Below, piece by piece: positions 25,126 to 34,002 of a DNA stretch of 64,000 nt. Numbering within the stretch: position 1 is the first letter of the stretch; every line of letters begins with the position of its first letter. The notes below the pieces were generated by a model. The model ran no database searches. It was not told the DNA's origin and was given only the letters and a program-made list of their open reading frames with translations. The DNA comes from Amycolatopsis alba DSM 44262 (lineage in GTDB: Bacteria; Actinomycetota; Actinomycetes; Mycobacteriales; Pseudonocardiaceae), in NCBI RefSeq assembly GCF_000384215.1, contig NZ_KB913032.1, forward strand, positions 5,199,602 through 5,263,601. The letters are read 5' to 3'. The translations under genes were made by a program, and so were the position numbers.

Positions 25126-26201
25126 TCTCTTACTGTACGAACGTCCATCCCGCCGAAGACGTGGACGGCATCGTCGCGCAACTGGAGCGGTACGCGCTCC
25201 CGGTACGCGAGCGGCTGGGCGCCGACAAGCTCGGTGTCGGCCTGTGGCTTTCCGCGCCGGTCGCACGGGGCCTCGCCGACGACGTCGAGGCGCGCAAGCG
25301 GTTCCGCGCGGAACTGGACGCGCGGGGGCTGAGTGTCTACACGCTGAACGCGTTCCCGTACGGCGGTTTCCACGACGAGGTCGTCAAGCACGCCGTCTAC
25401 CGTCCTGAATGGACGAACGGCAAGCGGGCCGCGTACACGATCGACTGTGTCACGGTGCTGTCCGACCTGCTCGCCGAGGACGCCACCTACGGCAGCATCT
25501 CCACGCTGCCGCTCGCCTGGCGCGAGCCGTGGACCGAGCACGACGACCACCGCGCGGCCGAGGCCTTCGAACAGGTCGTCCGCGCGATCCGGGCCACCGG
25601 CGACCGGCCGATCCGGCTGGCCGTCGAGCCCGAACCGGGCTGCGTGCTCGACACCGTGGCCGACGCGCTGGGCTGGCTGTCCGGTCGCGTCGACCCGGAG
25701 TACGTCGGGCTGTGCCTGGACACCTGCCATCTCGCGGTGTCGTTCGCCGACCCTGCGGAGACCCTCGCGGCGATCGCGAAGTCCGGTTTGGACATCGTCA
25801 AGGTTCAGGCTTCCGCCGCGCTGCACGTCGAAAAGCCCGCCGAGGCGCGGGAAGCGCTGGCGGCGTTCGCCGAACCCCGCTACCTGCACCAGGTCCGGGA
25901 GTTCTCGGGCGGTGCCGTGCACGAGGCCGACGATCTGCCGGAAGCCTGGACGGAGCTGCCGAGGGAGGGGCCGTGGCGCGTGCACTTCCACATGCCGCTG
26001 CACCAGGCTCCGGCCGCGCCGCTGGCCACCACGACGGACGTCCTGCGCACCGTCGCCGCTCGCCTGCCCGGCGCACCGCATATCGAGGTCGAGACCTACA
26101 CCTGGAGCGTGCTCCCGGACGCGGGTGACCTCGTCGGCGGGATCGCCGCCGAACTCGAGTGGGCCAAGGCGAACCTGGCCACGGAAGGGGTTTCCGCATG
26201 A
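25122..26201 (+). CDS. eboE: metabolite traffic protein EboE (TIM barrel)
   Basis: 359 aa, beginning MISYCTNVHPAEDVDGIVAQ, the typical EboE start. It is a xylose-isomerase-like TIM barrel with YTLNAFPYGGFHDEVVKHAV, PEWTNGKRAAYT, RLAVEPEPGCVLDT, LCLDTCHLAVSF, VKVQASAALH, and HFHMPLHQAP near the C-terminus. EboE proteins are linked to moving a metabolite across the inner membrane in cyanobacterial scytonemin work; the chemistry is not defined. ATG and stop both overlap neighbours, confirming a continuous translation chain. Confidence 0.9.
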   Translation: MISYCTNVHPAEDVDGIVAQLERYALPVRERLGADKLGVGLWLSAPVARGLADDVEARKRFRAELDARGLSVYTLNAFPYGGFHDEVVKHAVYRPEWTNGKRAAYTIDCVTVLSDLLAEDATYGSISTLPLAWREPWTEHDDHRAAEAFEQVVRAIRATGDRPIRLAVEPEPGCVLDTVADALGWLSGRVDPEYVGLCLDTCHLAVSFADPAETLAAIAKSGLDIVKVQASAALHVEKPAEAREALAAFAEPRYLHQVREFSGGAVHEADDLPEAWTELPREGPWRVHFHMPLHQAPAAPLATTTDVLRTVAARLPGAPHIEVETYTWSVLPDAGDLVGGIAAELEWAKANLATEGVSA

Positions 26202-27571
26202 AGCCGCTGGTCGTCATCGACGTCGTCGGGCTGACCCCGAAGGCGTTGCGGGACATGCCGAAGCTGTCCGCCGTCGCGAAAGACGGCTGGCAGGCCGAAC
26301 TGGGCACGGTGCTGCCCGCCGTCACGTGCAGCGCGCAGTCGACGTTCCTCACCGGGCTCATGCCCGCGCAGCACGGGATCGTCGGCAACGGCTGGTACTT
26401 CCGCGAGCTCGGCGAGATCTTCCTGTGGCGCCAGCACAACCGGCTCGTCGGCGGGGAGAAGCTGTGGGAGACCGCGCGGGCGGCGCATCCCGGCTACACC
26501 TCGGCGAACGTGTGCTGGTGGTACGCGATGGGGATGAGCACCGACGTCACGGTGACCCCGCGGCCGATCTACCACGCCGACGGCCGCAAATCGCCGGACG
26601 CCTACATCCGCCCGCCGGAACTGCACGATCAGCTGACCGGTGCGCTGGGGGAGTTCCCGCTCTTCCAGTACTGGGGCCCGACGGCGTCACTCAAGTCGAG
26701 CAAATGGGTCATCGGGGCGTCACAGCAGATCCTGCGGGAGAAGCGGCCCGATCTGCTGCTGACCTACGTCCCGCACCTGGACTACGACCTGCAGCGCTTC
26801 GGTCCCGACGGGCCGCAGGCCCGGAAAGCCGCACGGGAGCTGGACAACGCGCTCTCGCCGCTGCTCGACGACGCGCGCAACGCCGGGGCGACCGTGGTCG
26901 CGCTCAGCGAGTACGGGATCACCAACGTGCACCGGCCGGTCGACATCAACCGGGCGCTGCGCCGAGAGGGTCTGCTGGAGGTCTACACCCAGGCGGGCAT
27001 GGAGTACCTCGACCCGTGGGCGTCGCGCGCGTTCGCCGTCGCCGACCATCAGGTCGCCCACGTCTACGTCCGCGACTCCGCCGATATCGAGCGGGTGCGC
27101 TCGATCGTCGGCGAACTGACCGGCGTCGACGAGGTCCTCGACCGCGAGGCGCAGGCTCGTTATGGGATCGACCACGAACGCGCCGGGGAACTCGTCGCGG
27201 TCGCCGAGCCGGACTCGTGGTTCACCTACTACTACTGGCTCGACGACGAGCGGAAGCCCGACTTCGCGCGCGGCGTCGAGATCCACCGCAAACCGGGCTA
27301 CGACCCCGCCGAGCTGTTCTTCGACCCGGAGGACAAGTTCGCCAAGGCGCGGGCCGGGCTCAACCTGGCGAAGAAGTTCGCCGGGCTCCGGTACGCGATG
27401 GACGTCGTCCCGACCGATCCGCGCTGGGTGCGCGGCTCGCACGGACGGCTGCCGGATTCCGCGGAGGACGGTCCGGTGCTGCTGTGCAGCGATCCGGCCT
27501 TCCAGCCGTCCGGCCGCGTCGGCGCGACCGACGTCCACCCGTTGTTGTTGTCGCTGCAAGGCCTGAAGTAG
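26198..27571 (+). CDS. eboF: nucleotide pyrophosphatase/phosphodiesterase family protein (EboF)
   Basis: 457 aa of the alkaline-phosphatase superfamily. The first metal Asp is in PLVVIDVVGLTP (about residue 9) and the nucleophile Thr is in LPAVTCSAQSTFLTG (about residue 44). YVPHLDYDLQRFGP (Asp/His) follows, and SEYGITNVHRPVD replaces the SDHGM form of classical NPPs, with His ligands later (VADHQVAHVYV). No signal peptide is visible, so it acts in the cytoplasm or at the inner face. It ends the ebo-type chain; a strong hairpin follows at 27780. Confidence 0.88.
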   Translation: MKPLVVIDVVGLTPKALRDMPKLSAVAKDGWQAELGTVLPAVTCSAQSTFLTGLMPAQHGIVGNGWYFRELGEIFLWRQHNRLVGGEKLWETARAAHPGYTSANVCWWYAMGMSTDVTVTPRPIYHADGRKSPDAYIRPPELHDQLTGALGEFPLFQYWGPTASLKSSKWVIGASQQILREKRPDLLLTYVPHLDYDLQRFGPDGPQARKAARELDNALSPLLDDARNAGATVVALSEYGITNVHRPVDINRALRREGLLEVYTQAGMEYLDPWASRAFAVADHQVAHVYVRDSADIERVRSIVGELTGVDEVLDREAQARYGIDHERAGELVAVAEPDSWFTYYYWLDDERKPDFARGVEIHRKPGYDPAELFFDPEDKFAKARAGLNLAKKFAGLRYAMDVVPTDPRWVRGSHGRLPDSAEDGPVLLCSDPAFQPSGRVGATDVHPLLLSLQGLK

Positions 27572-27602
27572 AGGAGGTGGCGGGGTGCTGAGGCTGGTGC
27601 GT

Positions 27603-27736
27603 GTCGCGAAAGCCACTTTCGCGACGTCTGATGTCCCGAAAGTGGCTTTCGGGACAAAGCCGCCCGCGCCCGCCGGTGCCGATGTTGCGAAAGCCACTTT
27701 CGCAACCTTCAACGTCGCGAAAGTGGCTTTCGCAAC
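27603..27736. repeat. four 23-bp GAAAG/CTTTC stem-loop repeats
   Basis: Four copies at 27603-27625, 27633-27655, 27684-27706 and 27714-27736 share the plan GTNNCGAAAG-3 bases-CTTTCGNNAC. The loop alternates CCA, TGG, CCA, TGG, so orientation flips each time. In copy 2 both arms changed together (GTCCCGAAAG with CTTTCGGGAC) and in copy 3 likewise (GTTGCGAAAG with CTTTCGCAAC); copy 4 has one unpaired change. Paired changes suggest selection on the hairpin. No gene lies here. Confidence 0.85.
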
Positions 27737-27779
27737 ACCTCAAGTCAGCTCCGTGACGGGAGCGCTTCGGTCCAGCGGG

Positions 27780-27823
27780 TCGTGAGTGGCGATTCGGGTT
27801 AGAACCCGAATCGCCACTCACGA
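27780..27823 (+). terminator. 21-bp perfect hairpin after the ebo-type operon
   Basis: Arms at 27780-27800 and 27803-27823 pair perfectly over 21 bp with a 2-base centre (AG). The arm begins TCGTGAGTGGCGATTCGG. It sits between the EboF stop and the ThuA-dehydrogenase gene and would stop transcription or separate the two messages. The outer TCGTGAGTGGC also bounds the large inverted structure at 59979-60137, so it may be a member of a repeat family rather than a simple terminator. Confidence 0.75.
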
Positions 27824-27914
27824 CCACCCTCCCCGCCTCACCTCACAGAAAGGCGCGTTCCACCCGCATCCCCTTCCTTGATCGCCGCCGCTCATCGAAA
27901 GGATCGCTACTGCT

Positions 27915-30900
27915 ATGTCTTTGAAACGACGACTGGGTGTGCTCCTCACATCCATGGTCACGGCTCTGACAGGCGTCGCGCTACCGGTGCAATCCGCATC
28001 GGCGCACGAAGCGGCGACGGTGCTCGTGTTCTCCAAGACCGCGGGCTTCCGGCACGATTCGATCCCCGACGGGATCAAAGCGATCAAGGAACTGGGTGCG
28101 CAGAACCACTTCGCGGTGGAGGCCACCGAGGACGCGGCGGCCTTCACCGACGCGAACCTCAAGCGTTTCAACGCGGTGGTCTGGCTTTCCACCACCGGTG
28201 ACGTGCTGAACGCGGACCAGCAGGCCGCGTTCGAGCGGTACGTGAAGGGAGGCGGCGGGTACGTGGGTGTGCACGCCGCCTCCGACACCGAGTACGACTG
28301 GCCCTGGTACGGCGACCTGGTGGGCGCGTACTTCAAGTCCCACCCGCAGATCCAGCAGGCGAACGTCAAGGTCGAAGACCGCAGCCATGTGTCCACTGTG
28401 GATCTTCCGGAGACCTGGCCGCGCACCGACGAGTGGTACAACTACCGCGCGAACCCGCGGAGCAAGGTCAACGTCCTGGCCAGCCTGGACGAGAAGAGCT
28501 ACCAGCCCGGTGACGGCGCGATGGGCGATCACCCGATCGCCTGGTGCCACGAGAATTCCGGCGGCCGCTCCTGGTACACCGGCGGCGGGCACACCAAGGA
28601 GTCCTACGCCGAACCGGCCTTCCTCAAGCATCTGGCCGGTGGCATCAAGTACGCCACCAAGCTGAGCGAGGCGGGCTGCGCCAAGCAGACCCAGGAGGAC
28701 CCGGTCGACGCGGACTTCGACCAGATCACCCTGGCCAAGGGCGAAGAGAAGACCGGCGAGCCGATCGCGCTGTCGGTGCTGCCCAACCGCGACGTCCTGC
28801 ACACCTCGCGCGACGGCCGCGTCTGGTACACCAGCTCTTCGGCGACGACCTCGCTGGCAGGGCAGATCCCCGTCTACAACCACGACGAGGACGGCCTCCA
28901 GGGGGTCGCCATCGACCCGGACTTCGCCAAGAACCGCTGGGTCTACCTGTACTACGCGCCCAAGCTGAACACTCCCGCCGGTGACGCGCCGGAGAACGGC
29001 ACCCCGGCCGACTTCGAGCCGTTCAAGGGCTACAACCAGCTCTCGCGCTTCAAGCTCGGCACCGACAACAAGCTCGACCTCACGAGCGAGCAGAAGATCC
29101 TCCAGGTCCCGGCCGAACGCGGCATCTGCTGCCACGCCGGCGGCGAGATCGACTTCGACGCACAGGGCAATCTGTATCTGTCCACAGGGGACGATTCCAA
29201 CCCGTTCTCCTCCGACGGTTTCACCCCGATCGACGAACGCGCTGACCGCAACCCGGTCTACGACGCGCAGCGCTCCTCCGGCAACACCAACGACCTGCGC
29301 GGCAAGGTGCTGCGGATCAAGGTCGGAGCGAACGGCAAGTACACCGTCCCCAAGGGCAACCTCTTCGCGAAGGGCAAGGCCAAGACCAAGCCGGAGATCT
29401 ACGCGATGGGCTTCCGGAACCCGTTCCGGTTCGCCGTCGACCGCAAGACCGGCTGGATCCACCTCGCCGACTACGGTCCCGATGCCGGTGCGGCCGACCC
29501 GAAGCGCGGTCCCGGTGGCACCGTCGAGTTCAACCTGATCAAGAAGCCCGGCAACTTCGGCTGGCCGTACTGCATCGGCGACAACCAGCCGTTCATCGAC
29601 TACGACTTCGCCACCAAGCAGTCCGGCGCGGCCTTCGACTGCGCCAAGCCGAAGAACACCAGCCCGCGCAACACCGGGCTGACCGAGCTGCCGCCGGTCG
29701 AGAAGGCCTGGATCCCCTACGACGGCGGTTCGGTGCCCGAGTTCGGCGCCGGTCCCGAGTCGCCGATGGGTGGTCCGGTCTACCAGTTCGACGCGAAGAA
29801 CCCGTCGCAGACGAAGTTCCCGGAGTACTTCAACGGCAAGACCTTCGCCTACGAATGGGAACGCGGCTGGATCAAGGAGATCACCGTCGGCAAGAACGGT
29901 GAACGCGGCGCCATCAAGCCGTTCTTCGACTCGATGGACCTGGTCCGCCCGATGAACATCGAGTTCGGCCCGGACGGCGCGCTCTACGTCCTCGACTACG
30001 GCACCGGCTACTTCGGCGGCTCCAAGGAATCCGCCGTCTACCGCATCGACTACACCAAGGGACGCAAGACCCCGGTCGCCCAGGTGACCGCGGACAAGAC
30101 GTCCGGCCAGGCACCGCTGACCGTCAAGTTCGACCCCACCGGGACGAACGACCCCGACGGCGGCGCGCTCACCTACGCCTGGGACTTCGACGGGAACGGC
30201 ACGACCGACTCGACCGAAGCCGCCCCGGTTTCCCACACCTACGCCGCGAACGGTCAGTACACGGCGAAGCTGTCCGTCACCGACTCCACCGGGCTGACCG
30301 GCTCCGCGAGCGTGGTGGTCACCGTCGGCAACACCGCGCCGGTCGTCACGCTGAAGACGCCGGTCAACGGCAGCGTGTTCAGCTTCGGCGACATGGTTCC
30401 GTTCAAGGTCGAGGTGACCGATGCGGAGGACAACCCGATCGACTGCTCGAAGGTGACCGTCGAATACATCCTCGGCCACGAGGGACACGGGCATCCGCTG
30501 AGCCGCGCGACGGGCTGTGAGGGCACCATCGCCACACCCGCCGACGAGGGCCACGGCGCGGACGCCAACGTCTTCGGCGTCATCAACGCCAGTTACACCG
30601 ACAACGGCGGCAACGGCGTACCGGCGCTCACCGGCGACGCGGAGTCCATCCTGCAGCCCAAGCTGAAGCAGGCGGAGTTCTACACCCAGTCCAGCGGGAT
30701 CGAGGTCGTCGGGCACGCCGGCGCCAGTGGCGGCAAACGCGTCGGCCACATCGAATCCGGTGACTGGATCAAATTCGACCCGGTGAACCTCGTCGGCGTC
30801 CGTGGCATCGGCTACCGGGTCTCATCCGGCGGCGCGGGCGGAAGGATCGAGGTCCGCTCGGGCGCGGTGGACGGGCCGCTGGTCCAGACGGTCACCGTCG

Positions 30901-31046
30901 CCAACACCGGCGGCTGGGACACCTACGCCGACATCCCGGCCTCCGCCATCACCGACCCCGGCGGCACCGGCTCCTTGTTCCTCGTGTTCAAGGGCGGTTC
31001 CGGTGGTTTGTTCGACGTCGACGCGATCACCTTCGAGGAGAACTGA
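27915..31046 (+). CDS. secreted ThuA / PQQ-type sugar dehydrogenase / PKD / CBM6-like protein
   Basis: 1043 aa. A signal peptide ends near ALPVQSASA (about 30). The ThuA domain is about 35-255 ([56 protein letters not shown]). A glucose/sorbosone dehydrogenase beta-propeller fills about 264-715 ([71 protein letters not shown]). A PKD domain is about 720-805, an Ig-like stretch follows, and a CBM6-like domain is about 912-1042 ([13 protein letters not shown]). It should act outside the cell on sugars or glycans. Its stop overlaps the next ATG (TGATG). Confidence 0.9.
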   Translation: MSLKRRLGVLLTSMVTALTGVALPVQSASAHEAATVLVFSKTAGFRHDSIPDGIKAIKELGAQNHFAVEATEDAAAFTDANLKRFNAVVWLSTTGDVLNADQQAAFERYVKGGGGYVGVHAASDTEYDWPWYGDLVGAYFKSHPQIQQANVKVEDRSHVSTVDLPETWPRTDEWYNYRANPRSKVNVLASLDEKSYQPGDGAMGDHPIAWCHENSGGRSWYTGGGHTKESYAEPAFLKHLAGGIKYATKLSEAGCAKQTQEDPVDADFDQITLAKGEEKTGEPIALSVLPNRDVLHTSRDGRVWYTSSSATTSLAGQIPVYNHDEDGLQGVAIDPDFAKNRWVYLYYAPKLNTPAGDAPENGTPADFEPFKGYNQLSRFKLGTDNKLDLTSEQKILQVPAERGICCHAGGEIDFDAQGNLYLSTGDDSNPFSSDGFTPIDERADRNPVYDAQRSSGNTNDLRGKVLRIKVGANGKYTVPKGNLFAKGKAKTKPEIYAMGFRNPFRFAVDRKTGWIHLADYGPDAGAADPKRGPGGTVEFNLIKKPGNFGWPYCIGDNQPFIDYDFATKQSGAAFDCAKPKNTSPRNTGLTELPPVEKAWIPYDGGSVPEFGAGPESPMGGPVYQFDAKNPSQTKFPEYFNGKTFAYEWERGWIKEITVGKNGERGAIKPFFDSMDLVRPMNIEFGPDGALYVLDYGTGYFGGSKESAVYRIDYTKGRKTPVAQVTADKTSGQAPLTVKFDPTGTNDPDGGALTYAWDFDGNGTTDSTEAAPVSHTYAANGQYTAKLSVTDSTGLTGSASVVVTVGNTAPVVTLKTPVNGSVFSFGDMVPFKVEVTDAEDNPIDCSKVTVEYILGHEGHGHPLSRATGCEGTIATPADEGHGADANVFGVINASYTDNGGNGVPALTGDAESILQPKLKQAEFYTQSSGIEVVGHAGASGGKRVGHIESGDWIKFDPVNLVGVRGIGYRVSSGGAGGRIEVRSGAVDGPLVQTVTVANTGGWDTYADIPASAITDPGGTGSLFLVFKGGSGGLFDVDAITFEEN

Positions 31047-32050
31047 TGAGCCGTCCGATCACCCTGTTCACCGGCCAGTGGGCGGATCTCCCGTTCACCG
31101 AGGTGTGCAGGCTGGCCAGCGAATGGGGCTATGACGGCCTCGAAATCGCGTGTTCCGGCGACCATTTCGAGGTCGACCGCGCACTGTCCGAAGAGGACTA
31201 TGTGCCCGGCCGTCTCAAGCTGCTCGCCGAGCACGGCCTCAAGGTGTGGGCGATCTCCAACCACCTCGTCGGGCAGGCCATCTGTGACGACCCGATCGAC
31301 GAACGCCACCAGGCCATCATCCCTTCCAGGGTGTGGGGCGACGGTGAACCCGAAGGCGTCCGGCAGCGGGCCGCGCAGGAAATGGCCGACACCGCCCGCG
31401 CGGCGGCGAAACTCGGTGTGGACACGGTGATCGGCTTCACCGGTTCGAAGACCTGGAAGTACGTCGCGATGTTCCCGCCGGTCTCGCAGGCGGTCATCGA
31501 CGAGGGCTACACCGACTTCGCCGACCGCTGGAACCCGATCCTCGACGTCTTCGACGAGGTCGGCGTGCGGTTCGCGCACGAGGTGCATCCCTCGGAAATC
31601 GCTTACGACTACTGGACCACGAAACGTGCGCTCGAAGCTGTCGGCAACCGTCCGGCATTCGGGCTGAATTGGGATCCTTCGCATTTCATCTGGCAGGACC
31701 TCGACCCGGTCGGTTTCATCCTCGATTTCGCCGACCGGATCTACCACGTGGACTGCAAGGACACCAGGAAACGGTTCGACGGACGGAACGGAAGGCTCGG
31801 CTCGCATCTCCCCTGGGGAGATCCCCGACGCGGCTGGGACTTCGTTTCGACAGGGCACGGCGACGTGCCTTGGGAGGACTGTTTCCGCGCACTGAATTCG
31901 ATCGGCTACGCCGGTCCGATCTCGGTGGAGTGGGAGGACGCCGGCATGGACCGGCTCCGGGGCGCGGCGGAAGCCGTGACCTATCTGCGGGGGCTCCTGT
32001 TCGACAAGCCGTCGGCGGCCTTCGACGCGGCTTTCAGCAACCAGAAGTGA
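31046..32050 (+). CDS. sugar phosphate isomerase/epimerase (TIM barrel)
   Basis: 334 aa, cytoplasmic. AP-endonuclease-2-type barrel: [78 protein letters not shown] (Glu and His), [17 protein letters not shown] (Asp, His), [27 protein letters not shown]. The spacing of Glu, Asp, His and Glu ligands fits a divalent-metal epimerase or isomerase. It is coupled to the ThuA-dehydrogenase gene by a one-base stop/start overlap, so it likely handles the intracellular product of that pathway. Confidence 0.92.
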   Translation: MSRPITLFTGQWADLPFTEVCRLASEWGYDGLEIACSGDHFEVDRALSEEDYVPGRLKLLAEHGLKVWAISNHLVGQAICDDPIDERHQAIIPSRVWGDGEPEGVRQRAAQEMADTARAAAKLGVDTVIGFTGSKTWKYVAMFPPVSQAVIDEGYTDFADRWNPILDVFDEVGVRFAHEVHPSEIAYDYWTTKRALEAVGNRPAFGLNWDPSHFIWQDLDPVGFILDFADRIYHVDCKDTRKRFDGRNGRLGSHLPWGDPRRGWDFVSTGHGDVPWEDCFRALNSIGYAGPISVEWEDAGMDRLRGAAEAVTYLRGLLFDKPSAAFDAAFSNQK

Positions 32051-32060
32051 GGGCGGTTTC

Positions 32061-32945
32061 ATGTGCGGTGAAGAAGCTGAGCGGTTCCACTCTCGACGGT
32101 CGCTACTCCGGGGCGCCGCGACGGCGGCGGTCGCGGTCGGCGCGGCGGTAGCCCTGCCGGGCCTCGCGAACGCGGCTCCCCAGGCAGAGGCCCAAGGCCA
32201 CAGTCACGGTCGCGGCCGGGTCCCGGTGGACAAGATCAGCATCCAGCTCTACTCTCTGCGCACCGCGTTGCAGGCCGATCTGCCGGGAACCCTGTCCGCG
32301 CTGGCGGACATCGGCTACCGGAAGGTCGAACTGGCCGGCACCTACGGCCGGACGGCGCAGGAGTTCCGCGGTCTGCTGGACAAGAACCACATCAAGGCGA
32401 CGTCCACGCACGTCGGCATCGACGGGGACCTCGACAAGACCATCGCCGACGCGAAGGTCCTCGGGAACACCCGTGCCAATGTGCCGTTCGCGGCCTTCGA
32501 CACCATCGACGGCTGGAAGCAGTTCGCCGGACGCCTCGACACGGCGGCCCGGAAGTTCCGCCAGGCGGGGATCCCGCTCGGGTACCACAACCACGCGCAC
32601 GAGTTCGCGGCCATCGACGGCGTGCGCCCGTACGACGTGCTCACCAGGGGCACCAACCCGCGTTACGTGCACCTGGAGATCGACCTGTTCTGGGCGGTGG
32701 AAGGCGGCGTCGACCCGGTTTCGCTGTACCGCCAGCACTTCCCGCGCGTGGTGCAGTACCACGTGAAGGACCGGACCGCGGACGGCAAGATGGTCGACCC
32801 CGGCAAGGGCGTCATCGACTTCCCCCGCATCTTCGGCTGCACCCGGCCGCATCTGCACGAGTACATCGTCGAGCACGACAACCCCACGGATCCCCTGAGC
32901 ACCGCCCAGACCGGATTCACCTATCTCCGTAACGTCCGCTTCTAG
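32061..32945 (+). CDS. Tat-exported sugar isomerase/epimerase-like TIM barrel
   Basis: 294 aa. The N-terminus FHSRRSLLRGAATAAVAVGA is a twin-arginine signal with cleavage near LANAA, so unlike its neighbour this barrel works outside the membrane. Barrel motifs are ISIQLYSLRTALQADLPGTL, YRKVELAGTYGR, LGYHNHAHEFAAIDG (His, Glu), HLEIDLFWAVEGG (Glu, Asp), VQYHVKDRTADGK (His, Lys, Asp), EYIVEHDNPTDPL. The metal-ligand set is complete. Having two related barrels, one exported and one cytoplasmic, suggests one reaction type on both sides of the membrane. Confidence 0.88.
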   Translation: MCGEEAERFHSRRSLLRGAATAAVAVGAAVALPGLANAAPQAEAQGHSHGRGRVPVDKISIQLYSLRTALQADLPGTLSALADIGYRKVELAGTYGRTAQEFRGLLDKNHIKATSTHVGIDGDLDKTIADAKVLGNTRANVPFAAFDTIDGWKQFAGRLDTAARKFRQAGIPLGYHNHAHEFAAIDGVRPYDVLTRGTNPRYVHLEIDLFWAVEGGVDPVSLYRQHFPRVVQYHVKDRTADGKMVDPGKGVIDFPRIFGCTRPHLHEYIVEHDNPTDPLSTAQTGFTYLRNVRF

Positions 32946-32959
32946 CTGGGGAATCCACA

Positions 32960-33982
32960 ATGGACAAGAACAAACGCGGGCTGTCCCGCAGATCGATGCT
33001 CGCGGGCACCGCGGCCGGGGTCATCGCCCCGGTCGTGGTGGCGGCGAGCGCCGGTTCGGCACCGGCCGCGGCGGCGGGGATGACCCGCAACATCACCGTG
33101 TACGCCGACTACGTTCCCGGCTCGACCCGTGTCGGTTACGGGCTCGAACCCGGAAAGCCGACGATCCCCGGCCCACTCCTGGAGTGCTACGAGGGCGACA
33201 CGCTGGTGATCGAACTGGTCAACAACACCGACCAGCGGCTTTCGATCCACCCGCACGGCGTCAACTACGACACCAAATCGGACGGCTCGCCGTTCAACGA
33301 TTCCTTCAACAAGCCGTACGAGACCAAGACCTACACCTGGAAGACGCGGACGGCTTACCAGGCGGCCAACGGTTTCTGGATGCCCGGCAGCGCGGGGTAC
33401 TGGCACTACCACGACCACGCGTTCGGCGGCGACCACGGCACCGTGGGCCTGATGAAGGGCCTCTACGGCGGCCTGATCGTGCGCAAACGCGGGGATCTGC
33501 TGCCCAGCAAGCAGTTCACCGTGGTGTTCACCGAAATGTGGATCAACCACCAGGTCGCCCCGAACACCCCGATCTTCGAGGCGAACCTCGGCGAACGCGT
33601 CGAGTTCATCTGCATCGGGCACGGCAACCTGATGCACACCTTCCACCTGCACGCGCACCGCTGGGCGGACACCCGCACCGGCATGCTCACCAGCGCGACC
33701 GACAACGCCCCGATCCTCGACAACAAGACCCTGGACCCCGGCAACTCCTTCGGGTTCCAGGTGATCGCCGGTGACGGCGTCGGGCCGGGCGCGTGGATGT
33801 ACCACTGCCACGTCCAGCAGCACTCGGACGACGGCATGTCCGGGGTGTTCCTGGTCCGCAACGCCGACGGCGGGATGCCCGCGGGCGCCCAGGAGGCGAT
33901 CGACCGCTTCAAGGGACATCAGCACGGAACCACGGCGGCCAAGCCGGACGCCACCGGCGCTTCGGCCCACTCTCACCACTAG
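32960..33982 (+). CDS. small two-domain laccase (multicopper oxidase)
   Basis: 340 aa, the length of small laccases that act as trimers. A Tat signal lies at the start (LSRRSMLAGTAAGVIAP). All copper motifs are visible: SIHPHGVNYD, GYWHYHDHAF, HTFHLHAHRWAD and the type-1 segment MYHCHVQQHSDDGMSG (Cys, His, axial Met). The His-rich tail (HQHGTTAAKPD...AHSHH) may aid copper loading. Small laccases oxidise phenols and redox mediators with O2. Here it may take electrons from the neighbouring exported dehydrogenases or the cupredoxin (inference). Confidence 0.95.
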   Translation: MDKNKRGLSRRSMLAGTAAGVIAPVVVAASAGSAPAAAAGMTRNITVYADYVPGSTRVGYGLEPGKPTIPGPLLECYEGDTLVIELVNNTDQRLSIHPHGVNYDTKSDGSPFNDSFNKPYETKTYTWKTRTAYQAANGFWMPGSAGYWHYHDHAFGGDHGTVGLMKGLYGGLIVRKRGDLLPSKQFTVVFTEMWINHQVAPNTPIFEANLGERVEFICIGHGNLMHTFHLHAHRWADTRTGMLTSATDNAPILDNKTLDPGNSFGFQVIAGDGVGPGAWMYHCHVQQHSDDGMSGVFLVRNADGGMPAGAQEAIDRFKGHQHGTTAAKPDATGASAHSHH

Positions 33983-34002
33983 TCTTCGAAAGGAGCGAGA
34001 AC

